DNA of 64,000 nucleotides, taken from the NCBI RefSeq assembly GCF_008973465.1, contig NZ_WBXN01000004.1, forward strand, positions 7,294,501-7,358,500, given 5' to 3'. Position numbers and translations under genes: made by a program. How positions within the stretch are numbered: position 1 is the first letter of the stretch; each line of letters begins with the position of its first letter. Positions 33,833 through 43,328 of this stretch are shown here, piece by piece. The DNA comes from Streptomyces sp. SS1-1 (lineage in GTDB: Bacteria; Actinomycetota; Actinomycetes; Streptomycetales; Streptomycetaceae). A model generated the notes under the pieces. It was not told where the DNA came from and did not search any database. It was given only the letters and a program-made list of their open reading frames with translations.

Positions 33833-36367
33833 GTGCTGTCACTCGCCGCGCAGATGCTGCGCTTCCGCAAGGGCGGTTTCGCCGCCACCTTCCTCGCCCT
33901 CGCCGCCGGTGTCGCCGTCCTGATGACCTGCGCCCTGCTCGTGGAGTCGGGACTGCGGTACCACGGCACGCCCCAGCGCTACGCCCGGACCGTCGCCGTC
34001 GTCGCCGACCGGGACCTGACGATCACTCAGAAGGTGCTGGGCGAGGAGGAGTCCACCACACTCACCCTGCCGGAGCGCGGCAGCGTCCCCGGCTCCCTCG
34101 TGACCCGGATCGCCGACGTGCCGGGCGTGTCGAAGGCGGTGGGCGAGCGGTGGATCCCCGCCGTGTCACCGGCCGCGCCGGACACCCCCGTGACCGGGCG
34201 CGGCTGGGCGAGCGCCGCGCTCGCCCCGTACAAGCTGCTCGCCGGATCGCCGCCGCGCGGCGACGGCGACATCGCCGTCGACTCCCGGCTGGCGGACGCC
34301 GCGGGCCTGCGCCCCGGCGACCGCACCGAGATCGTCACGGGCGGCCGCACCCTCACCCTGAAGGTCAGCGGTGTCGTCGAGGCCGCAGGCGCCGGCAGCG
34401 GCAGCACGCTGTTCTTCACGGATGCCCGTGCGGCCCGCCTCGACCCGCGTCCCGGCCGCTTCGACGCCATCGGCGTGCTCGCCGAACCCGGCGCCGACAG
34501 GGCGGCCGTCGTCGCCGCGGTCCGCCGCGCCGCCGATCACGCCGGAGCCACCACCTACGTCGGCGCCGACCGCGGACTGGCCGAGGAACCGGAGGCGGCC
34601 GCCGCCCGGGACCTCACCGTCCAGGCCGGCGGCGCCTTCGGCGGGTACGCCGCCGCCATCATCGTGTTCACCGCCGCCTCCACCGTCGGCCTGTCCGTAC
34701 GTCACCGCCGCCGCGAGCTGGCCCTGCTGCGGGCCGTCGCGGCGACCCCCGGCCAGGTCCGGACGATGATCCTCGCCGAAGTGGGCCTGCTCAGCGTCCT
34801 GGCCGCGCTCGTCGGTGTCCCGGTCGGCCTGGCCGCCACCGGCCGGCTCCGTGACGAACTCGTCGAACGGCACTTCGTCCCCGGCACGTTCACCGTCCAG
34901 GGCGGCCTGCTGTCCGGCCTCGCGGTCACCGCCGCCGTCGCCCTGGTCGCCCTCGCCGCCGCGTGGATCGCCGCGCTGCGCACCACGCGGATCAGGCCGA
35001 CCGAGGCGCTCGGCGAGGCCGCCGTCGACAAGGGCCTCGGCGGCCGGACCCGCCTGGTGTCCGGGCTGGTGTTCCTCGCCGCCGGGGTGTCCCTGATCGG
35101 GCTCACCGGCGCCACCGGCGGTGACACGGCCCTCGGCGCCGCCATCGGCATGCTCTACACGTTCGTCCTCGCCATCGCCCTGCTCGCCCCCTGGATCAAC
35201 CAGGGCGCCGCCCGCCTCCTCACCCCCGTCCTGCGCACGGTGTGGGGGAACAGCGGCTACCTCGCCGCCGCCAACCTGCGGGCGGGCGCCCGAGGCATGG
35301 TGGCCGTCCTCACCGCGCTCGTCCTGTCCATCGGGCTGGGCGGCACCGTCTGGTTCCTCCAGGACAACCTCCAGCGCCAGACCGAGGCCCAGTCCCACGA
35401 CGGCACCCGCGCCCAGCACGCCCTCGTCGGCACGACCGGCCTGCCCGCGTCCGCCGCCGACCGGGCCCGCCGCATCCCGGGTGTCGAGGCGGCCACCGGA
35501 GTACGGCGCACCGGAGTCATCGTGCGCGGCGGTCTGGAACCGGCAACCGTGCTCGCCCAGGGCATCGACCCGAAGGGCGCCGACCGGACCATGGACCTCG
35601 GCGTGCGGTCCGGGGACCTCGAAGACCTCGACGGGAAGAACACCGTCGCCGTGTCCGCGTCCCTGGCCGGGGCGGCCGGCTGGAAGGTGGGCGACCGGGC
35701 ACGCCTGTGGCTCGGCGACGGCAGCCCCGCCACCCTGCGGGTCGTCGCCGTCTACGACCGCGGCTTCGGCTTCGGCGACGTCACCCTCGGCAAGGCCACC
35801 CTCGCCGGGCACACCCGCACGAACCTCGACGACCACGTCCTCGTCCGCCCCGCCGCCGACGCCTCCCCGGCCGAGGTGAGCGCCGCCCTCGCCGGCCTCG
35901 CCCGCCAGTACCCGGGGGCCGGCGTCACCGGCACGGACCGGCTGACCGCCGAACTCGGCGCGGACCTCGCCGTCAGCGCCTGGCTCAACCGGATGCTCAT
36001 CCTCGTCCTCGTCGGCTACGCCGTCCTCGCCGCCGCCAACACCCTGATCATGGCCGCGCTGGCCCGCACCAGGGAGCTGTCCCTGCTGCGGCTCGTCGGG
36101 GTGACCCGCGGACAGATCAAGCGGATGGTCCACGCCGAGCAGGCCGGACTGCTGGGCGTCGCCCTCGCCATCGGCGGGACCATCGCCGCCGTCACCCTGT
36201 CCTCGGTCGTCAACGCCGTCACCGGCGAACGCGTCCCCTACGTCCCCGCGCTCGGCTGGATCACCATCGTCGCCGGCACGGTCACCCTGGCCCTGGTCGC
36301 CGTGCTCCTGCCGATCGGCCGGGTGCTGCGCGTCAGCCCGGTACGGGGGATCGGGCTCCGCGAGTAA
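33833..36367 (+). CDS. ABC transporter permease, FtsX/MacB type
   Basis: 844 residues. Helix 1 at about 18-38 precedes a large extracytoplasmic domain (40-260), then two FtsX helical blocks (about 268-400 and 420-530), a second extracytoplasmic domain (about 530-710) and a final FtsX block (about 715-840). ELALLRAVAATPGQVR and ELSLLRLVGVTRGQIK are the paired coupling motifs. The double FtsX layout is typical of actinobacterial peptide or lipid exporters, not of importers. GTG start 3 bp after the ATPase. Ends before a strong terminator. Confidence 0.92.
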   Translation: MLSLAAQMLRFRKGGFAATFLALAAGVAVLMTCALLVESGLRYHGTPQRYARTVAVVADRDLTITQKVLGEEESTTLTLPERGSVPGSLVTRIADVPGVSKAVGERWIPAVSPAAPDTPVTGRGWASAALAPYKLLAGSPPRGDGDIAVDSRLADAAGLRPGDRTEIVTGGRTLTLKVSGVVEAAGAGSGSTLFFTDARAARLDPRPGRFDAIGVLAEPGADRAAVVAAVRRAADHAGATTYVGADRGLAEEPEAAAARDLTVQAGGAFGGYAAAIIVFTAASTVGLSVRHRRRELALLRAVAATPGQVRTMILAEVGLLSVLAALVGVPVGLAATGRLRDELVERHFVPGTFTVQGGLLSGLAVTAAVALVALAAAWIAALRTTRIRPTEALGEAAVDKGLGGRTRLVSGLVFLAAGVSLIGLTGATGGDTALGAAIGMLYTFVLAIALLAPWINQGAARLLTPVLRTVWGNSGYLAAANLRAGARGMVAVLTALVLSIGLGGTVWFLQDNLQRQTEAQSHDGTRAQHALVGTTGLPASAADRARRIPGVEAATGVRRTGVIVRGGLEPATVLAQGIDPKGADRTMDLGVRSGDLEDLDGKNTVAVSASLAGAAGWKVGDRARLWLGDGSPATLRVVAVYDRGFGFGDVTLGKATLAGHTRTNLDDHVLVRPAADASPAEVSAALAGLARQYPGAGVTGTDRLTAELGADLAVSAWLNRMLILVLVGYAVLAAANTLIMAALARTRELSLLRLVGVTRGQIKRMVHAEQAGLLGVALAIGGTIAAVTLSSVVNAVTGERVPYVPALGWITIVAGTVTLALVAVLLPIGRVLRVSPVRGIGLRE

Positions 36368-36380
36368 CGGCGCCGGGCAG

Positions 36381-36423
36381 GCCGCCGGCCCCCGCTCGCA
36401 CCGGGCGAGCGGGGGCCGGCGGC
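36381..36423. terminator. Bidirectional terminator hairpin
   Basis: A perfect 19-bp GC-rich stem with a 5-nt loop (ACCGG), between the convergent ABC permease and ThuA-domain genes. Confidence 0.88.
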
Positions 36424-36438
36424 TGTCGGAGCCCTATG

Positions 36439-36813
36439 TCATGGCAGGGTCCATTTCTGGTTGGGGCCGGTGTGGCAGGTCCACAGGTGGACGGGGGTGC
36501 CGTCGTTCCAGGTGCCGCCCGAGGCGTCGAGGCATTTGCCGGAGCGGGGGTTGCGGACGGTGCCGTCGGTCTGCGGCACCCACTGCTGGGCGCCGGTTCC
36601 GTTGCAGGTCCACAGCTGGATCTTCGTGCCGTCCGCGGTGCCGGCGTTGTCGATGTCGAGGCACTTGCCGAGGGCGCGGAAGGTGCTGTCGGTGTCGACG
36701 GTCCAGCGCTGGGCGGCGGTGGTGTTGCACGTCCAGATCTGCACCTTCGTCCCGTCGGCGGTGCCCGCGTTGTCCACGTCCAGGCACTTGCCGTTCACAC
36801 CCCGCACCTCGCC
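36439..36813 (-). repeat. RICIN-domain duplication, copy A
   Basis: The last 124 codons and stop of the ThuA-DUF1080 gene. Compared with copy B (38199-38573), only six residues differ over 124, and the DNA is nearly identical right up to the domain edge GEVRGVNGKCLD, where similarity stops abruptly. Confidence 0.9.
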
Positions 36814-38181
36814 CGTGCGCGGACCGGACGGGCTCCCGGCCTGCTTGATCCGGACGTTGCGGAACGCCACCTCGTCGCCGTCGCCGTGGTTCTGCAGCCC
36901 GATGTGCCCCTGCCTCAGACTGCGCGCCGGATCGGTGTTCGTGAAGTCGTTGATCCTGCGCCCGTTCAGGAACACCTCCAGCCGCTCCCCGGTGACCCGG
37001 ATCTCGTACGTGTTCCAGCTGCCCGGCGGGTTCAGCGCCGCGTCGCGGGCGGCGAGGTCGGCCGACTTGAACCCGTACACGGCCCCCGTGGTCCGGTCGG
37101 CGCTGTCGGTGGCGTCGATCTGGATCTCGTAGCCGTTGTCCACCGCCGACCACGGGTCGTCGGAGGCCGGGAAGCCCACGAAGACACCGGAGTTGGCGTC
37201 GCCGGTCATCCGCCAGTCCAGCTTGAGCGAGTAGTCGCCGGTGAACTCCTGGGCGTCGTACCAGAACAGGCCGAGGCCGCCGTGCGAGGTGAGGGTCCCG
37301 TCGGACAATGTGAAGCCACCGGGGCCCGCCTGCCTCCAGCCGGACGTGCCGCCGCCGTCGAACAGGGACGTGTAGCCGGTCTCCGGGCGGCAGTCGGCCT
37401 GGACGAGCCCGGCGGCCCAGCGGACCCCTCCGAGCAGATGCCGCCGGAAGGCCGGGTCCGCATACGACTCCTCGGTGTGACCGCCCCCGGTGTAGAAGGC
37501 GCGGCCACCGGCGTAGTCCTTGCACCAGGCGATCGGATGGTCGCCCGACATGGTGCCGCCGGAGTAGCTGGACTCGTCGAGCGAGGCCAGCACATGGGCC
37601 GAACTACGCGGATTGGTGCGGTAGTTGTACCACTCGTCGGTGCGCTGCCAGGTGCGGCCCAGGTGGGCGGTGGCGTCGTGCGCCCGGTCCTCGACCTTGA
37701 CGGTGGCCGGCTGGATCGCCGGGTGGGACTGGAAGAGCGCGCCGGCCAGGCCCTCGTAGAAGGGCCAGTCGTACTCGGTGTCGGCGGCGGCGTGGACGCC
37801 GACGTACCCGCCGCCCGCGCCGAGGTACTGCTCGAACGCCGTCTGCTGGGCGCCGTCCAGCACGTCACCCGTGGTCGACAGGAAGACGACCGCGCGGAAC
37901 TGACTCAGGTTGGCCGCGGTGAAGGCCCCCGCGTCCTCGGTGGCGGTGACGGTGAAGTTGTTCGCCGCACCCAGGTCACGCAGTGCTGCTACGCCCTCGT
38001 CGATCGAGGAGTGACGGAAGCCCGCCGTCTTGGAGAAGACCAGGACGCGGTAGGCGGGGTCGGCCGCGGGCGCCGCGACCGGCGCGTGCGGTGCGTCGCC
38101 CGGCAGTGCGGCGGCCTGGGGAGACATGCAGAGCGCGGCGCCGGCGAACATCGCGGTGGCCGCTTTGAGCAGAGTGCGCAT
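36439..38181 (-). CDS. Secreted ThuA-DUF1080-RICIN protein
   Basis: 580 residues. A Sec signal (about 1-28) leads to a ThuA-like glutamine-amidotransferase fold (RVLVFSKTAGFRHSSIDEG; YVGVHAAADTEYDW; HPIAWCKDYAGGRAFYTGGG), then a DUF1080/3-keto-disaccharide hydrolase jelly roll (about 275-450; SLFDGGGTSGWRQ; NSGVFVGFP; GYEIQIDA), then a three-fold RICIN lectin (457-580). ThuA proteins act on disaccharide-derived ketosugars, so the whole protein probably binds and processes a glycan outside the cell. The ATG has GGGAGG upstream. It lies 17 bp downstream of the sugar dehydrogenase gene, probably one operon. Confidence 0.88.
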   Translation of the reverse strand: MRTLLKAATAMFAGAALCMSPQAAALPGDAPHAPVAAPAADPAYRVLVFSKTAGFRHSSIDEGVAALRDLGAANNFTVTATEDAGAFTAANLSQFRAVVFLSTTGDVLDGAQQTAFEQYLGAGGGYVGVHAAADTEYDWPFYEGLAGALFQSHPAIQPATVKVEDRAHDATAHLGRTWQRTDEWYNYRTNPRSSAHVLASLDESSYSGGTMSGDHPIAWCKDYAGGRAFYTGGGHTEESYADPAFRRHLLGGVRWAAGLVQADCRPETGYTSLFDGGGTSGWRQAGPGGFTLSDGTLTSHGGLGLFWYDAQEFTGDYSLKLDWRMTGDANSGVFVGFPASDDPWSAVDNGYEIQIDATDSADRTTGAVYGFKSADLAARDAALNPPGSWNTYEIRVTGERLEVFLNGRRINDFTNTDPARSLRQGHIGLQNHGDGDEVAFRNVRIKQAGSPSGPRTGEVRGVNGKCLDVDNAGTADGTKVQIWTCNTTAAQRWTVDTDSTFRALGKCLDIDNAGTADGTKIQLWTCNGTGAQQWVPQTDGTVRNPRSGKCLDASGGTWNDGTPVHLWTCHTGPNQKWTLP

Positions 38182-38198
38182 CACGAGGTGCCTCCCTT

Positions 38199-38573
38199 CT
38201 ACGGCAGGGTCCATTTCTGGTTGGGGCCGGTGTGGCAGGTCCACAGGTGGACGGGGGTGCCGTCGTTCCAGGTGTCGCCCGAGGCGTCGAGGCATTTGCC
38301 GGAGCGTGGGTTGCGGACGGTGCCGTCGGTCTGGGGAGTCCACACTTGGGCTGCGGTTCCGTTGCAGGTCCACAGCTGGATCCTCGTGCCGTCCGCGGTG
38401 CCGGCGTTGTCGATGTCGAGGCACTTGCCGAGGGCGCGGAAGGTGCTGTCGGTGCCGACGGTCCAGCGCTGGGCGGCGGTGGTGTTGCACGTCCAGATCT
38501 GCACCTTCGTCCCGTCGGCGGTGCCCGCGTTGTCCACGTCCAGGCACTTGCCGTTCACACCCCGCACCTCGCC
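38199..38573 (-). repeat. RICIN-domain duplication, copy B
   Basis: The last 124 codons and stop of the glucose/sorbosone dehydrogenase-like gene, nearly identical to copy A 1.76 kb away in the same orientation. The Gln-x-Trp motifs of all three lectin repeats are kept. Confidence 0.9.
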
Positions 38574-41051
38574 CGAACGACTGCTCCCGCCCGAGGCGGT
38601 GGTGAAGGAGAAGTCGTCCACGTCGAACAGGGCACCGCTGCCACCCTTGAAGACGAGGAAGAGAGGAGCCGACGCGGCCGGCTGGTCGCTCAGGGACGTC
38701 GTGACGTCCTGGAAGGTCTCCCAGCCGCCGGTGACGGGCACGGTGACCGTGCCGAGCAGGGTGCCGGTCGCGGAGCCGGTCCGCACCTCGATGGTCCCGC
38801 CGGCGCCCGCCGAGGAGACACGTGCCGTGAACGTCCGGGCGTCGGCCAGGTTGTACGGCGTGAAGGAGATCCAGTCGCCGTTGTGGATCTCCCCGACCGT
38901 ACGGCCGCCGTGGGCCGGTGTCTTCTGGATGATCTGCACGCCCGAGGAGCCGCCGTAGTGCTCGGCCTGCCGGTGGCTGGGCTGGGTGACCCGCTGGTCG
39001 TGCGTCGTCAGCGCGGGCTGGCCCGCCGCGCCCTTGTCGGTGTACTCGGCGTCGACGACCCCGAAGATGTTGGCGTTCGGGTCGTGTTCGCCGTCGGCCA
39101 GGGTCTGCAGGGTGCCCGTGCAGCCGGTGGCGGAGGTCTGCGGATGTCCGTGGCTGTCGTGCCCGATGATGAAGGTGACCTTCACCCGGGAGCAGTCGAT
39201 CGTCCCGTCCTCCGGGTCGGTGACGGTCACCTTGAACGGGATGGCGGCGCCGAAGTCGTGGATCTGCCCGTCGGCGGGCGTGTCGATCCGCACGGTCGGG
39301 GCGGTGTTGCCGACGGTGATCTGCACGGAGGCCGTGGCGGACTTGCCGGTGGAGTCGGTGACCTTCAGCGTGGCCGTGTACTGGCCCTCGGCGGTGTAGG
39401 TGTGCGACGGGTTCGCGGCGGTGGAGGTGGCGCCGTCGCCGAACGTCCACGCGTAACTGAGCGTGTCCCCGTCGGGGTCGCTGCTGCCGGCCGACGAGAA
39501 CGACACGGACAGCGGGGCCTTCCCGGAGGTGACGCTCGCCTTGGCCTGCGCCAACGGGGCGCGTCCACCGGTCACATGCTCGATGCGGTACAGCGCGGAG
39601 TTCTCGTCCCCGTTGAAGTACCCGGTGCCGTAGTCCAGGACGTACAGCGCGCCGTCCGGGCCGAAGGCCATGTCCATCACCTGGGTGCCGGCCCACGGGA
39701 ACGCGTTGATGGACTGCACGGTGCCGTCGCCGCCGGCCTCGATCCGCTTGATCCAGCGGCGGCCGAACTCGCCGGCGAAGAAGTCGCCGTCGTAATCCTG
39801 CGGGAACTTCACGTCCGAGGAGGAGGCGGCGTCGTACCGGTAGACCGGGCCGCCCATGGGGGACTCCGAGCCGTTGCCGAACTCCGGCACCGAGTTGCCG
39901 TCGTAGGGGATCCAGGCGGGCTGGGCGGGCGGCAGTTCGGTCAGGCCGGTGTTGCGCGGCGAGGTGTTCCTGGGTGCCGCGCAGTCGAACCGGGACCCGG
40001 ACGTGCCGGTCGCGAAGTCGAAGTCCACATAGGCGTCGTTCTTGCCGGTGCAGTACGGCCAGCCGAAGTTGCCGGCCTTGGTGACGCGGTTGAACTCGAC
40101 CTGTCCGGCGGGGCCCCGGGAGGGGCTGGCGGTGCCGGAGTCGGGGCCGTAGTCACCGACGTAGACGACGCCGGTGGCCCGGTCGACGCTCATCCGGAAC
40201 GGGTTGCGGAAGCCCATCGCGTAGATCTCGGGCCGGGTCTTCGCGGTGCCGGGCGCGAACAGGTTTCCGGACGGGATCGTGTACGAGCCGTCGGCCGCGA
40301 CCTTGATCCGCAGGATCTTGCCGCGCAGGTCGTTGGTGTTGCCGGCCGAACGCTGGGCGTCGTACGCCGGGTTGCGGGAGGCGCGCTCGTCGATCGGCGT
40401 GAAGCCGTCGGAGGCGAACGGATTGGAGTCGTCGCCGGTCGACAGGTACAGGTTGCCGGCCGCGTCGAAGTCGATGTCGCCGCCGACGTGACAGCACAGG
40501 CCGCGGGAGGCGGGAACGTCCAGGATCTTCTTCTCGCTGGCGAGATCGAGCGTGTTGTCGCCCTTCAGGACGAACCGCGACAGCCGGTTCACCCCGTCGA
40601 ACGGCGTGAAGTCCGAGGCGCTTCCGTCCGAAGGGGCGTCCCCGGCCGGTGTGTTGAGCTTCGGGGCGTAGTACAGGTAGACGAACCGGTTCGACGCGAA
40701 GCCGGGGTCGGCGGCGACGCCCTGCAGGCCCTCCTCGTCGTGGCTGTAGACGTCGAGCCTGCCCGCCACGGTGGTGGTGCCGGCGGCGTCGGTGCGGCGG
40801 AGCGTGCCGTCCCGCGCGGTGTGCAGGACCGAGCGGTCCGGCAGCACCGTCATCGTCATGGGTTCGCCGGTCTCGGCGACCCCCTTGGCCAGGGTGACCT
40901 GCTGGAAGTCCTCGGCCGCCGCCGCGCGGGAGGCGGGTTCGCCGCTCGGGGCCGCGGTGGCGGGGCCCAGCGGCAGGGCCAGGGCGAGGGCGCACACCAC
41001 GGCCGGCAGCGCCGTACGGACACGTCTGAGCGAGGGCGATCTCGTGCGCAT
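38199..41051 (-). CDS. Secreted glucose/sorbosone dehydrogenase-like protein with PKD and RICIN domains
   Basis: 950 residues. Signal peptide (about 1-33), then a six-bladed PQQ-type glucose/sorbosone dehydrogenase domain (about 48-460; GLQGVAADPGF, CCHVGGDIDFD, GNFGWPYC), a PKD domain (about 490-575; YAWTFGDGATS), an Ig-like segment, a CBM6-like domain (HGGRTVGEIHNGDWISFTPY) and a RICIN lectin (827-950). It probably oxidises a bound sugar at the cell surface. The ATG at 41051 has GGAG 7 nt upstream; one in-frame ATG lies 12 nt earlier. It precedes the ThuA protein, and both share the same lectin tail. Confidence 0.88.
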   Translation of the reverse strand: MRTRSPSLRRVRTALPAVVCALALALPLGPATAAPSGEPASRAAAAEDFQQVTLAKGVAETGEPMTMTVLPDRSVLHTARDGTLRRTDAAGTTTVAGRLDVYSHDEEGLQGVAADPGFASNRFVYLYYAPKLNTPAGDAPSDGSASDFTPFDGVNRLSRFVLKGDNTLDLASEKKILDVPASRGLCCHVGGDIDFDAAGNLYLSTGDDSNPFASDGFTPIDERASRNPAYDAQRSAGNTNDLRGKILRIKVAADGSYTIPSGNLFAPGTAKTRPEIYAMGFRNPFRMSVDRATGVVYVGDYGPDSGTASPSRGPAGQVEFNRVTKAGNFGWPYCTGKNDAYVDFDFATGTSGSRFDCAAPRNTSPRNTGLTELPPAQPAWIPYDGNSVPEFGNGSESPMGGPVYRYDAASSSDVKFPQDYDGDFFAGEFGRRWIKRIEAGGDGTVQSINAFPWAGTQVMDMAFGPDGALYVLDYGTGYFNGDENSALYRIEHVTGGRAPLAQAKASVTSGKAPLSVSFSSAGSSDPDGDTLSYAWTFGDGATSTAANPSHTYTAEGQYTATLKVTDSTGKSATASVQITVGNTAPTVRIDTPADGQIHDFGAAIPFKVTVTDPEDGTIDCSRVKVTFIIGHDSHGHPQTSATGCTGTLQTLADGEHDPNANIFGVVDAEYTDKGAAGQPALTTHDQRVTQPSHRQAEHYGGSSGVQIIQKTPAHGGRTVGEIHNGDWISFTPYNLADARTFTARVSSAGAGGTIEVRTGSATGTLLGTVTVPVTGGWETFQDVTTSLSDQPAASAPLFLVFKGGSGALFDVDDFSFTTASGGSSRSGEVRGVNGKCLDVDNAGTADGTKVQIWTCNTTAAQRWTVGTDSTFRALGKCLDIDNAGTADGTRIQLWTCNGTAAQVWTPQTDGTVRNPRSGKCLDASGDTWNDGTPVHLWTCHTGPNQKWTLP

Positions 41052-41333
41052 GGAGTACTCCATGGGAGACGGGGTGGCGGCGGTCGCCGGAATAACGCCG
41101 GACGGCCGCCGGTGGGGGGTTGCGGGCGCGCGCCGTCGCGCCATCGAGCACAGGCCCGCGGGTTCCGTCGGGCCTCATGAACGGTTCGATTCCCGGAAGT
41201 TAGCGGGCTTCGTCCGCGCTCGTAACCCCTTCCGCACAAGATCTCGTCACTTTTCTCATGGCGGAGACAAAGTGGTGGAGCCGGACCCCGCCCTCCTCGG
41301 GGTGCCCGGCTCCTCCTTCGTCGCGGACGCGGC

Positions 41334-42122
41334 TCAGCGCACGCGCGCCACGCCCGCGTAGATGCCGCTCGGCTCCGCCCCGGCCGCCGGGGACGACGGC
41401 GCCCACTCGGTCGCCGTCACCAGACCCGGCGCCACGAGGTCCAGCCCGTCGAAGAACCGCTCCACCTCCGGGCGAGGCCGGAACGCGAGCTGGATGCCAC
41501 CCTTCGCGTACTCGGCGACCACCTGGTCCGAGAGCTCCGGGAACAGGTCGGACGAGGCGTGCGACAGGATCAGGTGGCTGCCCGACGGCAGGGTGTCGAC
41601 CAGCGCGCGGACGATGCCGTGGGCGTCCTGCTCGTCACTGATGAAGTGCATCAGGGCGATCAGGGACAGCGCGACGGGCCGGTCGAAGTCCAGGACGCGC
41701 CGGGCGTGCTTGACGATCGACTCCGGGTCGCGCACGTCCGCCTGGATGTAGTCGGTCGCCCCCTCGCGCGTGCTGATCAGCAGCGCCTCGGCGTGCCGCA
41801 GGACGATCGGGTCGTTGTCGGCGTACACGACCTTGGCGGCCGGGACGACGTTCTGCACGACCTGGTGGAGGTTCGGCTCGGTGGGGATGCCGGTGCCTAT
41901 GTCCAGGAACTGGTCGGTGCCCTGGGAGGCGAGCCAGGCGGCGGCCCGGTGCATGAACTGCCGGTTCTGCCGGGCGCCGTCACGCGCCTCCGGAGGCAGC
42001 CGCTCACCCACCGCCTCGTCCACGGGGTAGTTGTCCTTGCCGCCGAGCAGCCAGTCGTACACACGGGCCGGATGGGCCCTGCTGGTGTCGATCTGCACGG
42101 ACGGCTGGGAATCGGTCGTCAT
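41334..42122 (-). CDS. SAM-dependent methyltransferase (DUF574/Methyltransf_19 family)
   Basis: 262 residues. The family opening ARVYDWLLGGKDNYPVD is clear, followed by the SAM site FLDIGTGIPTEPNLHQV and a central VYADNDPIVLRHAEALL. This actinobacterial family is expanded in Streptomyces, often near regulators, and its substrates are unknown. ATG with GGAG upstream. A long in-frame extension upstream lacks coding character. Cytosolic. Confidence 0.92.
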   Translation of the reverse strand: MTTDSQPSVQIDTSRAHPARVYDWLLGGKDNYPVDEAVGERLPPEARDGARQNRQFMHRAAAWLASQGTDQFLDIGTGIPTEPNLHQVVQNVVPAAKVVYADNDPIVLRHAEALLISTREGATDYIQADVRDPESIVKHARRVLDFDRPVALSLIALMHFISDEQDAHGIVRALVDTLPSGSHLILSHASSDLFPELSDQVVAEYAKGGIQLAFRPRPEVERFFDGLDLVAPGLVTATEWAPSSPAAGAEPSGIYAGVARVR

Positions 42123-42303
42123 GTCAGCTCCATCGCGCCGGTGGGGGAGAACAGGCCGCGTACGCCAGACGATCTTACGTCGCTCAACCATCTCCCGTGT
42201 ATGGGCGAGGAGTTGGGGACGAGAACCGGTCGGACACCACACGGCCGGCATGTGACGCCGGGTCGGCGTACAGACGGAACCGGCTTCCCCTACCCTGCCG
42301 TGT

Positions 42304-42849
42304 ATGACCGACCCCGACCTCGGACCCGTCACCTGGCCGCCCGCACCGATCAGGACCGGACGGCTCGTGCTGCGCGCCGCCGAGGCCCGGGACCGGGCGA
42401 CCTTCATCGAGCTGCTGGCGTCGCCGGAGGTGCACACCTACCTCGGAGGTCCCCGGGAGCGTGACGAACTCGAGCGGGGGGTGCCCGCGGTGCCCGAGTC
42501 GTGGCCCGGAAGTTTCGTCGTCGAGTTCGACGGGCGGATGATCGGGCAGGTCCTGGTCCGGAGGGTCACCGAGCACCGCGCGGAGGAGGCCGTGGGCAAG
42601 CTCGACCTCGGCTATCTGTTCCTGCCGCGGGTGTGGGGGCACGGGTACGCCGCCGAGGCGTGCGCGGCGGCGCTCGACTGGATCGACGCCCGCCTGCCCG
42701 GTGAGCCGGTGGTGCTCGCCACGCAGACCGCCAACACCCGCTCGCTGCGCCTCGCGGCGAAGCTCGGGTTCACCGAGGTGGAGGTGTTCCGGGCCTGGGG
42801 CGCCGAGCAGTGGCTCGGCCGACGGGCTCCGGTGGCGCCCGCCGGGTGA
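42304..42849 (+). CDS. GNAT-family N-acetyltransferase (RimJ/RimL type)
   Basis: 181 residues. Acetyltransf_3 pattern: TGRLVLRAAEARD at the N-terminus, a central beta strand LDLGYLFLPRVWGHGYAAEA carrying the acetyl-CoA loop (WGHGYA), and NTRSLRLAAKLGF near the end. Transfers an acetyl group to an unknown amine, possibly a protein N-terminus. Convergent with the LuxR remnant. Confidence 0.9.
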   Translation: MTDPDLGPVTWPPAPIRTGRLVLRAAEARDRATFIELLASPEVHTYLGGPRERDELERGVPAVPESWPGSFVVEFDGRMIGQVLVRRVTEHRAEEAVGKLDLGYLFLPRVWGHGYAAEACAAALDWIDARLPGEPVVLATQTANTRSLRLAAKLGFTEVEVFRAWGAEQWLGRRAPVAPAG

Positions 42850-42869
42850 CCCCGCCTCTGTACGGCGCC

Positions 42870-43241
42870 CTACAGCCGGCCCCGCCGCGCGGCCTGCCAC
42901 GCCAGCCGCATCCGGGTCGCCGCGCCGGCGAGTTCCCTCATGCGCTGGATGTGCCGCCGCACCGTGCGCCGGCTCAGCCCCAGCTGGGTGGCCACCGCCT
43001 TGTCGGCGACGCCGGCCACCAGCAGGGCGAGCAGCCGCCGGTCCGTCGCGGACAGCGGGCCGGGGCCGCCGACGCCGTCCGTCCCGGCGACCGGCCCCGG
43101 GTCATCGACGTCCAGCGGGACCGCGTCCTCCCGGTACCGCTCGAACAGCGCGACTGGGGCGGCGAGCGGATTGCTGTCCCGCGAGCAGCACGCCGACGTC
43201 GCACAGGTTCCGGTCCACCAGCCCGGCAGAATCCGGCGGCG
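42870..43241 (-). pseudogene. Remnant of a LuxR-family regulator
   Basis: The C-terminal HTH is well preserved (LSATDRRLLALLVAGVADKA, then VATQLGLSRRTVRRHIQRM, ending in a TAG). Upstream, the linker NPLAAPVALFERYREDAVPLD stays in that frame, but the preceding conserved segment VDRNLCDVGVLLA is in another frame, with the break near 43170-43180, consistent with a 2-nt loss in a CG run. A stop lies just before it in that second frame, and no N-terminal sensor domain is present. Therefore a truncated, frameshifted copy. Confidence 0.7.
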
Positions 43242-43328
43242 GCGATCACGGTGTCACTCGTTTTCGCCCCGGCAGAGCTGGGACATGTCGCCACCGCGGC
43301 ACCGAAGTGATCGCCCGGTCCTGCGCGT

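Noticed and set aside
36439-39696. Single giant gene joining the ThuA protein with upstream sequence
   Set aside because: The upstream part is an alternate frame of the dehydrogenase gene; a signal peptide and ribosome site mark the start at 38181.
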